NCBI GenBank assembly: GCA_030040215.1
Contig: JASHUD010000056.1
Location: 1-7,483, forward strand
Source: Methylovirgula sp.
Lineage (GTDB): Bacteria; Pseudomonadota; Alphaproteobacteria; Rhizobiales; Beijerinckiaceae
Length of the DNA stretch: 7,483 nucleotides
Reading direction: 5' to 3'
The notes under the pieces: model-generated
What the model saw: the letters and a program-made list of their open reading frames with translations, nothing else
What the model was told of the DNA's origin: nothing
Databases searched by the model: none
In this document: piece after piece, positions 1 to 6,674 of the stretch
Position numbering within the stretch: position 1 is the first letter of the stretch
How the letters are laid out: each line of letters begins with the position of its first letter
Position numbers and translations under genes: made by a program

Positions 1-126
1 GGCGCGCTCGAAGTGATGCCCGGCGACACGATCCCCGGCGCCGGCACGGTCAAAGCGATCGAGCGACGCGGCGGTGGCTGGATCGTGCTGACGAGCCGCG
101 GGCTCGTGGAGTACGCCGGAGACTGA
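1..126 (+). CDS. 3' end of an unidentified protein gene (partial)
   Basis: The first frame is open from the window edge to a TGA at 124-126 and gives 41 C-terminal residues, including PGDTIPGAGTVKAIERRGGG, then WIVLTSRGLVEYAGD. The alternation of a proline/glycine turn (PGDTIPGAG), a charged strand (VKAIERRG) and a hydrophobic strand (WIVLTSRGLV) suggests a small terminal beta-rich domain. Codon choice is GC-rich at third positions, as in the neighbouring genes, which supports real coding. I do not recognise the family from so short a piece and assign no function. It is convergent with the fsr-like transporter, with 33 bp between the two stop codons. Confidence 0.6.
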   Translation, partial: GALEVMPGDTIPGAGTVKAIERRGGGWIVLTSRGLVEYAGD

Positions 127-159
127 GGGCGGGCTTTATCCGCTTGCGCCGCTGCCCCT

Positions 160-1362
160 TCACTTGACGTGCTTCGGCAAAAAATACGCGAGCAGCCCGA
201 TTGCCGGCAGGAAGGCGGTCACGCGGTAGACCGTCTCGATGCCGGCCATATCCGCCAACTGGCCGAGCACGGCGGCGCCCAATCCCGCCATGCCGAACGC
301 GAAGCCGAAGAACAGCCCGGCGACGGTGCCGACCCGGCCCGGCATCAATTCCTGCGCATAGACGATCATCGCCGAAAACGCCGACGATAGAACGAAGCCG
401 ATAATGAACGCGAGCACGCCGGTCGCCGGCAGATTGGCGTAAGGCAAAGCGAGCGTGAACGGCAGCACGCCGAGGATCGATCCCCAAATGACGTAGCGCC
501 GCCCGATTCGGTCGCCGAGCGGCCCGCCGAAGAACGTGCCGAGCGCCGAGGCGGCGAGAAAGACGAACAAAAAAAGCTGCGCGGTCGGCACCGAGACGTG
601 GAATTTCTCGATCAGGTAGAACGTGAAATAGCTGTTGAGGCTCGCCAGATACACGAATTTCGAAAAGACCAGCGCGAGCAAGATCGCCATCGAGATTGCG
701 ACGTGTTTGCGAGTCAGCCCGTGTACGGCGCGCGGCCGCCGGGCGCGGGGATGCTTGCCGGCAATCTGCGCGGCGTACCAATTGCTGATGCCGATCAAGA
801 GGCCGATGCCGATCAGCGGCACAAGCGCCAGAAAGGCGATCGCCCGCTGGCCATGCGGCACGATGATGAAAGCGGCAAGCAGTGGGCCGGTTGCGGCTCC
901 CGTATTGCCGCCGACCTGGAAGAGGGCTTGCGCCATGCCGTGCCGGCCGCCCGCCGCCATGCGCGCGACGCGCGAAGCTTCGGGATGAAACACCGACGAA
1001 CCGACGCCGACCAACGCGGCGGCGAGCACGATGAGGCTGAAGTCGTTAGCGATCGAGAGCAGCAGCAGGCCGACCAGCGTCGCGCCCATGCCGAGCGGCA
1101 ACGAATAGGGGCGCGGGTGCCGATCGGTCGAAAGACCGACGAGCGGCTGCAGCAGCGAAGCGGTGATCTGGAACGCCAGCGTGATGATGCCGATCTGCCC
1201 GAAATTGAGATGGAAGGATTGGCGGATGATCGGATAGATCGCCGGCAGCAGCGATTGCACCGTGTCGTTCATCAAATGCGAAACGCTGAGCGCCAGGAGA
1301 ACGGCGAAAAGCGTAGTCTCGCCCGGCCCAGCGAGGGACCCGGTTTCGCCTTTGGCATCCAT
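160..1362 (-). CDS. fsr: MFS efflux transporter, fosmidomycin resistance (Fsr) family
   Basis: This is a 400-residue inner-membrane transporter of the major facilitator superfamily, close in length to E. coli Fsr (about 406). Fsr exports fosmidomycin, an inhibitor of isoprenoid synthesis by the non-mevalonate route; the natural substrate is unclear. Seen directly: about 12 hydrophobic segments; the Fsr-like first helix and loop HLMNDTVQSLLPAIYPIIRQ (residues 29-48); loop 2-3 DRHPRPYSLP (80-89); the strongly Fsr-like stretch SSVFHPEASRVARMA (122-136) followed by GGRHGMAQALFQVGGN (138-153); and the MFS loop motif GGPLGDRIGRR (279-289). The frame is open further upstream to 1542, but that part runs antisense-free straight through the tRNA-His gene and is not Fsr-like, so I start at the ATG at 1360-1362, just before the first helix. 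No clear Shine-Dalgarno precedes it. tRNA-His lies 25 bp upstream on the same strand with no terminator between. Family assignment is firm; substrate is not. Confidence 0.92.
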   Translation of the reverse strand: MDAKGETGSLAGPGETTLFAVLLALSVSHLMNDTVQSLLPAIYPIIRQSFHLNFGQIGIITLAFQITASLLQPLVGLSTDRHPRPYSLPLGMGATLVGLLLLSIANDFSLIVLAAALVGVGSSVFHPEASRVARMAAGGRHGMAQALFQVGGNTGAATGPLLAAFIIVPHGQRAIAFLALVPLIGIGLLIGISNWYAAQIAGKHPRARRPRAVHGLTRKHVAISMAILLALVFSKFVYLASLNSYFTFYLIEKFHVSVPTAQLFLFVFLAASALGTFFGGPLGDRIGRRYVIWGSILGVLPFTLALPYANLPATGVLAFIIGFVLSSAFSAMIVYAQELMPGRVGTVAGLFFGFAFGMAGLGAAVLGQLADMAGIETVYRVTAFLPAIGLLAYFLPKHVK

Positions 1363-1387
1363 GGTCGATGATGTCGCTATCGCTAAA

Positions 1388-1464
1388 TGGTACCGCCACC
1401 CCGGATCGAACGGGGGACCTCTAGATCCACAATCTAGCGCTCTAACCAGCTGAGCTATGGCGGC
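1388..1464 (-). tRNA. tRNA-His (anticodon GTG)
   Basis: Read on the minus strand this folds into a complete cloverleaf of 77 nt with an encoded CCA. The acceptor strands are GCCGCCA and TGGCGGT, the D arm is GCTC/GAGC, the anticodon stem is CTAGA/TCTAG around loop TTGTGGA (anticodon GTG), and the T arm is CCCCG-TTCGATC-CGGGG. The discriminator base is A73. The base before position 1 is C, so there is no genome-encoded G-1, and the first pair is G1:U72. Most bacterial tRNA-His carry G-1 opposite C73; a large group of alphaproteobacteria is known to have lost this and to use a divergent histidyl-tRNA synthetase. The gene is probably the first cistron of a transcript continuing into fsr. Confidence 0.97.
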
Positions 1465-1478
1465 GTTAACTGCGCGCG

Positions 1479-1507
1479 AAATTAGGGGCCTGAACGAGCG
1501 ATTGCAA
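1479..1507 (-). promoter_or_regulatory. Sigma-70-like promoter for tRNA-His (and probably fsr)
   Basis: On the minus strand there is a -35 hexamer TTGCAA (1502-1507), a spacer of exactly 17 bp, and a -10 hexamer TAATTT (1479-1484). The -10 ends 14 bp before tRNA position 1 at 1464, which leaves room for a start site about 7 bp downstream and a short 5' leader to be trimmed by RNase P. It is the only good housekeeping promoter I see upstream of the tRNA, and nothing comparable lies between the tRNA and fsr. Confidence 0.6.
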
Positions 1508-1646
1508 GGCTTTGGGCTGCTGTCGGGCGGCGCGAACTGCACCCAAACGCGCGGATTCCGCGATTTTTCCGGCCCACGCGATTAAGCATGATGCGAGCAA
1601 TCCGGGGCCGCGGGAATTGGCCTGTGGACCGCGACTTCGACTATCA

Positions 1647-1661
1647 TTAGGTTTTCGTTAA
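1647..1661 (+). promoter_or_regulatory. CtrA-like binding site upstream of the sensor kinase
   Basis: The sequence TTAG-GTTTTCG-TTAA matches the CtrA consensus TTAA-N7-TTAA with one mismatch and the correct 7 bp spacing. It ends 58 bp before the kinase ATG, in a divergent intergenic region where transcription control of that gene is expected. CtrA is the master cell-cycle regulator of alphaproteobacteria and lies downstream of PleC/DivJ/PdhS kinases through DivK, so a site here would close a feedback loop. A single near-match can arise by chance, so this is suggestive only. Confidence 0.35.
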
Positions 1662-1719
1662 GGCTATCCGTGGCGGCGGAGGGGGCCTGGCGATTCGATT
1701 TTAGCGAGTCTCTGCCGCG

Positions 1720-4239
1720 ATGAAGGCCTATTCCTGCGAGCCCGGTATCAGCCCCGAGGACGTCGAGGCGGCGTTGCAAGCGCTGTCGCTCGGCGAAGCC
1801 GAGGTTCCGGTTCTCGGCGCGCTTCCCGACGAGCGCAAGATTGCCTTTGCCAGCCAGACGATGCTGGCGCTTTTCGGCGTGCCGGATCTTGCCGGCCTCT
1901 CGGAGCGGCTTTTTGCCGGCGATGACGCGGGCGCCAACCGGCTTTTGGCGCTGGCGGGGGCCGAGGACGGCGCGCCACGCCTCGAACGTCTGAGCTTTTC
2001 GTTCGACGGGGTGCAGGAGACGCTTACCTTCCTCTGCCGCAGGATCATTTCGCCCGAAAGGACGCTGTTCCTCGCCGCCGCGCTCGGCGGGCGGGCCGAG
2101 GCTTCGGCGCGACAAGCCATGCAGCTTGAGGAAGTGCGCAAGGTCATTGCCGCAAAGCTTGGAACGCGCGCCAGTATTCGCTTTCTGTGGCGCACCGACA
2201 CGAACGGCAAGATCACCGAGATTACGCCGCCTCTCGCCGAGGTCATTGGCGCAGCCGCCGGTTTTCTCGGCCGCGACTTCGCCGCCGTCGCGGAATATCT
2301 TGAGCGCGAATCCGGCGGGCGGCTTGGCCGCGCCTTCCACGAGCGGGAGACGTTCAGCGGGATCGAGGTGCTTTGGCCGATCGCAAACGCCGCGGCCGCC
2401 GTTCCGGTCGGCCTCGGCGGCCTGCCGGCTTTCGATCGCGAGCATCGCTTCGACGGCTATCGCGGATTTGGCGTAATCCATCTCGAACGGCTCGCGGCCG
2501 CCGAGCCGCGCCCCTTCCTGGAGCCGGCGCCGGAACAGGAGCCTTCCCAGCCCGAGCTGCCCTTTGCCGCCAACGTCATTCCGCTGCATCCGCCGGCAAG
2601 ACCGGCCGCGCGGCCGGATATGGCCGAAGCGGACGAAGCGCATCTCTCCCACGACGAGCGCAACGCTTTCCGAGAAATCGCCGAGGTTCTCAAAGAAGAA
2701 ACGATTGCGGCCAAAACGCCGGCCGAAGCGGCGCCTGTACAAATCGCGGCGCCGCCCGATCCCTATGAGGATCTGGGCCGCAACGCCGCGGCGATTCTCG
2801 ATCGGCTCGGTTTCGGCCTTCTGGTGAGCCGCGACGACGTCGTCATTTACGCCAACCGCACCTTGCTCGATTTGCTGGGTTTTGCCGACGAAGACGCGTT
2901 GCATATGGCGGGCGGCGTATCGCGTGTGTTGGAACAGCCGCCGGTTGGCGGCGTCGCGATCGGCGTGCGCACGGCGGCGGGCGAAATCGTCCCCGTTCGC
3001 GCCCGTATCCAGTCGATCGAATGGGACGGCATGCCGGCGACGCTGTTCACGCTGCGGCGCGACGACGAGAAAGACGCGCTTTCCCGGCTGGAGACGGAGA
3101 CGAGAGCGCACCGGAACGAGGCGCGCGAGCTCAACGCGATTCTCGATACGGCGACCGACGGACTCGCCGTCGTCGACGCGCAGGGGCGCATTCTGACGCT
3201 CAATCGCTCCGGCGAGGCGCTTTTCGGCTACGACCAGAACGAGGTCGCGGGCCAGCCGTTAACGACGCTGATCGCGACGGAAAGCGAAGCCAAGGTGAAC
3301 GAGTATTTCGAGGGGCTGAAGGGCAACGGCGTAATGAGCCTGCTCAACGACGGCCGCGAGATCCAGGGTCGCGCCAAACAGGGCGGCTCGATCCCCATTT
3401 TCATGACGTTGGGCCGCATCGGTCCGGCGCAAGACGATCCGGCGGAAGAGAAATTCTGCGCGCTTTTCCGCGACATGACGCATTGGAAGAAAGTCGAGCA
3501 GGAACTCGAGGACGCGCGCCGCGAAGCGGAGCGGGCAAGCGCCGCGAAATCCGACTTCCTCGCCAAGGTCAGCCACGAAATCCGCACGCCGCTCAACGCC
3601 ATCCTTGGCTTCGCCGAAGTCATCATGGAGGAGCGTTTCGGGCCGATGGGCAACGAGCGCTATCGCGATTATCTGCGCGATATCCACACTTCGGGCGCGC
3701 ACGTGATGAGCCTCGTCAACGACCTGCTCGATCTTTCCAAGATCGAGGCCGGCAAGATGGAGCTCGAATTCGTTTCGGTGGACGTCAACCGGGCGATCAC
3801 GGAATGCGTCGCGATCATGCAGCCGCAGGCCAACCAGGAGCGCGTCATCATGCGCTTGGCGCTCGCCCCGCATCTGCCGAAGATCGTCGCCGACGAGCGC
3901 GCGCTGCGCCAGATCCTCCTCAACCTTCTCTCCAATGCCGTGAAATTCAACGAGCCGGGCGGGCAGGTCATCGTTGCGACCGCTCTGACCGACGCCGGCA
4001 ATGCCGTGATCCGCATCCGCGACACCGGCATCGGAATGTCGGAGCATGACATCGAGACTGCGCTCGAACCTTTCCGGCAGCTTGCCACGGCGCGGCAGTC
4101 TTCCGGTACCGGCCTCGGCCTGCCGCTCACCAAAGCGCTCGTCGAAGCCAACCGCGCGCTTTTCACGATCCGCAGCAAGAAGAACGAGGGAACCTTGGTC
4201 GAAGTCGCGTTTCCGCCGGCGCGCGTTTTGGCAGAATAA
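1720..4239 (+). CDS. Cytosolic multi-PAS sensor histidine kinase, PleC/DivJ/PdhS-like
   Basis: This 839-residue protein autophosphorylates on histidine and passes phosphate to a response regulator. No signal peptide or membrane segment is visible, so it should be soluble. Order: degenerate PAS-like regions at about 29-125 and 150-257; a Pro/Ala/Glu-rich linker (258-345); PAS at about 355-447; PAS at about 468-586 (DTATDGLAVVDAQGRILTLN); a short coiled coil (590-612); HisKA with the phosphoacceptor H619 in KVSHEIRTPLN; then HATPase_c with N box LLSNAVKFNE (736-745), G1 DTGIGM (768-773), F box EPFRQLA and G2 GTGLGL (796-801). The HisKA stretch RFGPMGNERYRDYLRDI resembles the FGP.G..RY..Y..DI pattern of the PleC/DivJ/PdhS kinases that act on DivK. 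There is no receiver domain. The ATG is the first possible start after an in-frame stop at 1702-1704; the Shine-Dalgarno is weak. No cognate regulator lies in the window. The kinase call is certain; the subfamily is inferred. Confidence 0.93.
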   Translation: MKAYSCEPGISPEDVEAALQALSLGEAEVPVLGALPDERKIAFASQTMLALFGVPDLAGLSERLFAGDDAGANRLLALAGAEDGAPRLERLSFSFDGVQETLTFLCRRIISPERTLFLAAALGGRAEASARQAMQLEEVRKVIAAKLGTRASIRFLWRTDTNGKITEITPPLAEVIGAAAGFLGRDFAAVAEYLERESGGRLGRAFHERETFSGIEVLWPIANAAAAVPVGLGGLPAFDREHRFDGYRGFGVIHLERLAAAEPRPFLEPAPEQEPSQPELPFAANVIPLHPPARPAARPDMAEADEAHLSHDERNAFREIAEVLKEETIAAKTPAEAAPVQIAAPPDPYEDLGRNAAAILDRLGFGLLVSRDDVVIYANRTLLDLLGFADEDALHMAGGVSRVLEQPPVGGVAIGVRTAAGEIVPVRARIQSIEWDGMPATLFTLRRDDEKDALSRLETETRAHRNEARELNAILDTATDGLAVVDAQGRILTLNRSGEALFGYDQNEVAGQPLTTLIATESEAKVNEYFEGLKGNGVMSLLNDGREIQGRAKQGGSIPIFMTLGRIGPAQDDPAEEKFCALFRDMTHWKKVEQELEDARREAERASAAKSDFLAKVSHEIRTPLNAILGFAEVIMEERFGPMGNERYRDYLRDIHTSGAHVMSLVNDLLDLSKIEAGKMELEFVSVDVNRAITECVAIMQPQANQERVIMRLALAPHLPKIVADERALRQILLNLLSNAVKFNEPGGQVIVATALTDAGNAVIRIRDTGIGMSEHDIETALEPFRQLATARQSSGTGLGLPLTKALVEANRALFTIRSKKNEGTLVEVAFPPARVLAE

Positions 4240-4248
4240 AAAAACCGA

Positions 4249-4920
4249 TTATGCTTCAACAATAATAATGTGCAGATCGCGCGGGCCGTGCGCGCCGAGC
4301 TGCATCTTCTGGCCGATGTCGGCCGAACGCGACGGGCCGGTGATGAAATTGACGCTGCGCGGCATGCCGCCTTTGCCATAGGCGGCGCGCAACTTCTGCC
4401 AAATCTCTTCATACGTGCCGAAGATATCGGCCGCCGCGACGACGACGATATGCGTCTCGGGCAGGAAATTGAGGCGCGTCGGGTTGGCGTCGCCGGAAAC
4501 CAGCACCAGCGTTCCCGACTCGGCGACCGCGCCGAATGCGTGGCTTAATCCGATAGGTTCAATCTCGTCTGGACGCTCTCGCCGTAGTTCGAGATCCTGC
4601 CAGGGCAGGGCGGCAACAAAGAGATCGCCGCCCACGCCGATCTGCGCAGGCAAATTGCGGCCGCGCAGATAGGCCGCCACTTGCGCAGGTACGTCTGCGG
4701 CCGAGGCAACCTCCGCGACGCTCGCCAGGGCTCGTTCCGCCTCGGCGCGAAACAGCGCGATGCGCGCGGCGCCCTCGATCTGGCCGCGCGCCGGGATCAC
4801 GCCGTGCGGGGCACGCGCGAGCCGATCCGCAATGGCGCGACGGCGCGGCGCTTCCGCCCCCGTGACACCGAGGGCGCGCCGGAGTTCAGCAAAAATTTCG
4901 GTGCGAGAACGCGAGCTCAC
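4249..4920 (-). CDS. lutC: LutC, LUD-domain subunit of L-lactate utilisation
   Basis: The 223-residue product is the LUD-domain (LutC/YkgG) partner of LutA and LutB in the iron-sulphur pathway that oxidises L-lactate to pyruvate in the cytosol. Family features seen: the conserved core AVAESGTLVLVSGD (131-144), the strand LNFLPETHIVVV (150-161), and the C-terminal block FITGPSRSADI (192-202) followed by GAHGPRDLHIIIVEA (209-223). Length fits the family. The start is GTG at 4918-4920; upstream in this frame there is no ATG, GTG or TTG before a TGA, so this is the only credible start. It has no obvious Shine-Dalgarno, and a small inverted repeat lies just before it. Unlike the compact lutABC operons known elsewhere, it is parted from lutB by a pilin gene. 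It ends 9 bp from the convergent kinase gene, leaving no room for a classical terminator. Confidence 0.92.
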   Translation of the reverse strand: MSSRSRTEIFAELRRALGVTGAEAPRRRAIADRLARAPHGVIPARGQIEGAARIALFRAEAERALASVAEVASAADVPAQVAAYLRGRNLPAQIGVGGDLFVAALPWQDLELRRERPDEIEPIGLSHAFGAVAESGTLVLVSGDANPTRLNFLPETHIVVVAAADIFGTYEEIWQKLRAAYGKGGMPRSVNFITGPSRSADIGQKMQLGAHGPRDLHIIIVEA

Positions 4921-4921
4921 C

Positions 4922-4940
4922 CGCGAGCGGTAGCATCGCG
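4922..4940 (-). other. Small inverted repeat directly before the lutC start codon
   Basis: CGCGA (4922-4926 on the plus strand) and TCGCG (4936-4940) form a perfect 5 bp stem with a 9 nt loop in the pilin-lutC gap, 1 nt from the GTG start of lutC. In RNA it would sit where a Shine-Dalgarno is expected and might reduce initiation. The stem is short, and in GC-rich DNA such repeats are common by chance. Confidence 0.2.
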
Positions 4941-4965
4941 CGATTCGGCCCGCAAGCCGGCGCGG

Positions 4966-5127
4966 TCAGCTCAGATTCGCGGCGATCGCGTTGAACTTAG
5001 CCGAAATCGCCGTGCCGACTGCCGTAACGGCGGCAATAATCACAACTGCGATCAACCCGGCGATTAATCCGTATTCGATTGCCGTGGCACCGGCGTCCTC
5101 GCGCACGAAGCGCTTCAACGTATCCAT
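4966..5127 (-). CDS. Flp/Fap-type pilin (class IVb prepilin)
   Basis: This short gene encodes 53 residues beginning MDTLKRFVREDAGATAIEYG, followed by the hydrophobic stretch LIAGLIAVVIIAAVTAVG. It is a textbook Flp pilin. A short charged leader ends at G13, where the prepilin peptidase should cut. It is followed by ATAIEYGLIA with Glu at +5 (E18) and the adjacent Tyr (Y19), then a hydrophobic helix of about 20 residues that anchors the subunit in the inner membrane and builds the pilus. Such pilins are assembled by Tad/Cpa machinery, commonly for attachment. A strong GGAGG 7 nt before the ATG fixes the start. It lies on the lut strand between lutB (140 bp away) and lutC (45 bp away). No tad or cpa gene is present, so it is an orphan here and probably relies on machinery elsewhere, or is non-structural. 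Confidence 0.93.
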   Translation of the reverse strand: MDTLKRFVREDAGATAIEYGLIAGLIAVVIIAAVTAVGTAISAKFNAIAANLS

Positions 5128-5134
5128 GTCTCGT

Positions 5135-5139
5135 CCTCC
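5135..5139 (-). promoter_or_regulatory. Strong Shine-Dalgarno of the pilin gene
   Basis: Read on the minus strand, GGAGG lies 7 nt before the pilin ATG at 5127. It is the clearest ribosome binding site in the window and contrasts with the weak or absent ones before fsr, lutC and lutB, which suggests the pilin is translated at a much higher rate than its neighbours. Confidence 0.75.
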
Positions 5140-5267
5140 AATCGTGAGAGGTGATACCGCCTCGGTGGAGTGAAGAAACGCCTAAGTTGTATGATGAAAG
5201 TAACAGGGGGCGCGACGTAACGGGTGCTTTTTGGATAAGAAGAACAATGCGGTAACCGAGAGCCAAA

Positions 5268-6674
5268 CTAAGATCTTCGCATTTGCTTAAATTGCGCCTG
5301 GAATGTCGCGCCTTGCGGGGCAGGAAAATCGCGGCTCGCCGTCCAGTTCGTCGCCAAGCGCAGCCTGCGTAAGTGGCCGGCTTCACGGCCGACGCGGGCC
5401 AGCGCCCAGACGGCCGCGCGGCTCGCCAACCGATATAACCCGGGGCGTTTTGCAAAGAACCCCCAAACCGCGAGGACGAAACGTTGCCGCGCCGGTGCGA
5501 CCCGCCAGGCACGCTCGCGCCAATGCCGCAGTAGTTTCGGCAGAGGAATGCGCACCGGACAGACGCTCTCGCACGCGCCGCAGAAGCTCGAAGCATTGGG
5601 CAGATCGGCGGAATTTTCGATGCCGACCAGCGCGGGCGTCAGCGCCGCTCCGACCGGGCCGGAATAGACGGAGCCGTAGGCATGCCCGCCAATCGACTGA
5701 TAAACCGGGCAATGGTTGATGCAGGCGCCGCAACGAATGCAGCGCAGCAGCTCGGCAAACTCGCCGCCAAGCAAAGTGGAACGGCCGTTGTCGAGAAGTA
5801 CGACGTGATATTCCTCGGGTCCGTCGGGATCCTCGCGCCGGCGCGGGCCGGTTGTGAACGTCGTATAGACCGTGATGTCCTGCCCGGTCGCCGAGCGGGA
5901 AAGGACGCGCAGCAGCGTACCGGCGTCTTCGAGCGTCGGCACAAGCTTCTCGATCGAGGCGAGCACAATATGCACCTTGGGTAAAGTGGCGGCGAGATCG
6001 CCGTTGCCTTCATTGGTGACGATGATCGAGGTGCCGGTTTCGGCGACGAGGAAATTGGCGCCGGTAATACCGACGTCGGCGGCGAGAAACTTCTTGCGCA
6101 ACACGGTGCGCGCTTCGGCGAGCAGCGCGCTCGGTTCGGCGAGATCGCGCGTCGGCGGCAGATCGCGATGCGCGCGGCGGAAATCCGCGGCGATCTGTTT
6201 TTGGGTGAGGTGGACGGCCGGCGCGATGATGTGCGAGGGCATTTCGCCGCGCAGTTGAATGCAATATTCGCCGAGATCGGTCTCGATGGGAACGATGCCG
6301 TTCACCTCCAGCGCGGCGTTGACGCCGATCTCTTCGCCGATCATCGTCTTGCCTTTGACGACCAGCTTTGCGCCGCGCCGCCGGCAGATCGAAACGACGA
6401 TGTCGTTCGCCTCTCCGGCCGTGCGCGCGTAGTGCACGTTACCGCCCGACGCCGTGACCTTCTTCTCATAAGATTCGAGATAAAGATCGAGGTGCGCGAG
6501 CGTGTGGGCCTTGATGTCGCGGCCGCCGTCGCGCAACGCCTCGAACTCGGGCAGACGCGCGGCGGCCGCGGCGCGCTTGGCGACGAATCCGCTGCGCGAA
6601 GAATAAAGTGCCTTTTGCAGTTGCGGATCGTGCAACGCCCGATATGCGTCGCGCGTGAACTGCGACGCGCTCAT
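5268..6674 (-). CDS. lutB: LutB, iron-sulphur LUD-domain subunit of L-lactate utilisation
   Basis: This 468-residue cytosolic protein is the LutB/YkgF component of the L-lactate to pyruvate oxidation complex. An N-terminal LUD domain (about 65-305) includes ASGGNVHYA (75-83), KGKTMIGEEIGVNAALE (107-123) and NFLVAETGTSIIVTNEGNGD (207-226). A ferredoxin-like domain follows with CIRCGACINHCP (C312, C315, C318, C322) and CGACESVCP (C365, C368, C372), the pattern for binding [4Fe-4S] clusters. The tail (about 385-468) is Arg-rich with a hydrophobic stretch (LAVWGFF), as is usual in LutB. The frame is open upstream to 6815, but that part overlaps lutA and is not LutB-like. The ATG at 6672-6674 overlaps the lutA TGA by 4 nt, the classical arrangement for translational coupling, so I chose it. 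Confidence 0.95.
   Translation of the reverse strand: MSASQFTRDAYRALHDPQLQKALYSSRSGFVAKRAAAAARLPEFEALRDGGRDIKAHTLAHLDLYLESYEKKVTASGGNVHYARTAGEANDIVVSICRRRGAKLVVKGKTMIGEEIGVNAALEVNGIVPIETDLGEYCIQLRGEMPSHIIAPAVHLTQKQIAADFRRAHRDLPPTRDLAEPSALLAEARTVLRKKFLAADVGITGANFLVAETGTSIIVTNEGNGDLAATLPKVHIVLASIEKLVPTLEDAGTLLRVLSRSATGQDITVYTTFTTGPRRREDPDGPEEYHVVLLDNGRSTLLGGEFAELLRCIRCGACINHCPVYQSIGGHAYGSVYSGPVGAALTPALVGIENSADLPNASSFCGACESVCPVRIPLPKLLRHWRERAWRVAPARQRFVLAVWGFFAKRPGLYRLASRAAVWALARVGREAGHLRRLRLATNWTASRDFPAPQGATFQAQFKQMRRS

Noticed and set aside
127..159. Possible bidirectional terminator between the partial gene and fsr
   Set aside because: Only GGGC/GCCC pairs cleanly; extending the stem needs a bulge, and there is no T run on either side.
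598..1371. Long plus-strand open frame opposite fsr (257 codons)
   Set aside because: A shadow of the GC-rich fsr gene: rich in Arg, Asp and Gln with no domain, and the opposite strand encodes a clear Fsr protein.
1388..1464. tRNA-His as an integration (att) site for a mobile element
   Set aside because: I saw no second copy of the tRNA 3' end, no integrase and no change in base composition in the window.
1363..1542. Sixty-residue N-terminal extension of the fsr frame beyond the ATG at 1362
   Set aside because: This part runs through the tRNA-His gene and its promoter; the extra residues are the translated tRNA and do not resemble Fsr.
1582..3111. Long minus-strand open frame (509 codons) opposite the sensor kinase
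   Set aside because: An antisense shadow caused by GC-biased third positions; composition is Arg/Gly-rich with no recognisable motif, while the plus strand has confirmed PAS domains.
5250..5258. Palindrome CGGTAACCG after the lutB stop
   Set aside because: Too short, with no loop and no T tract, so not a convincing terminator; could be chance.
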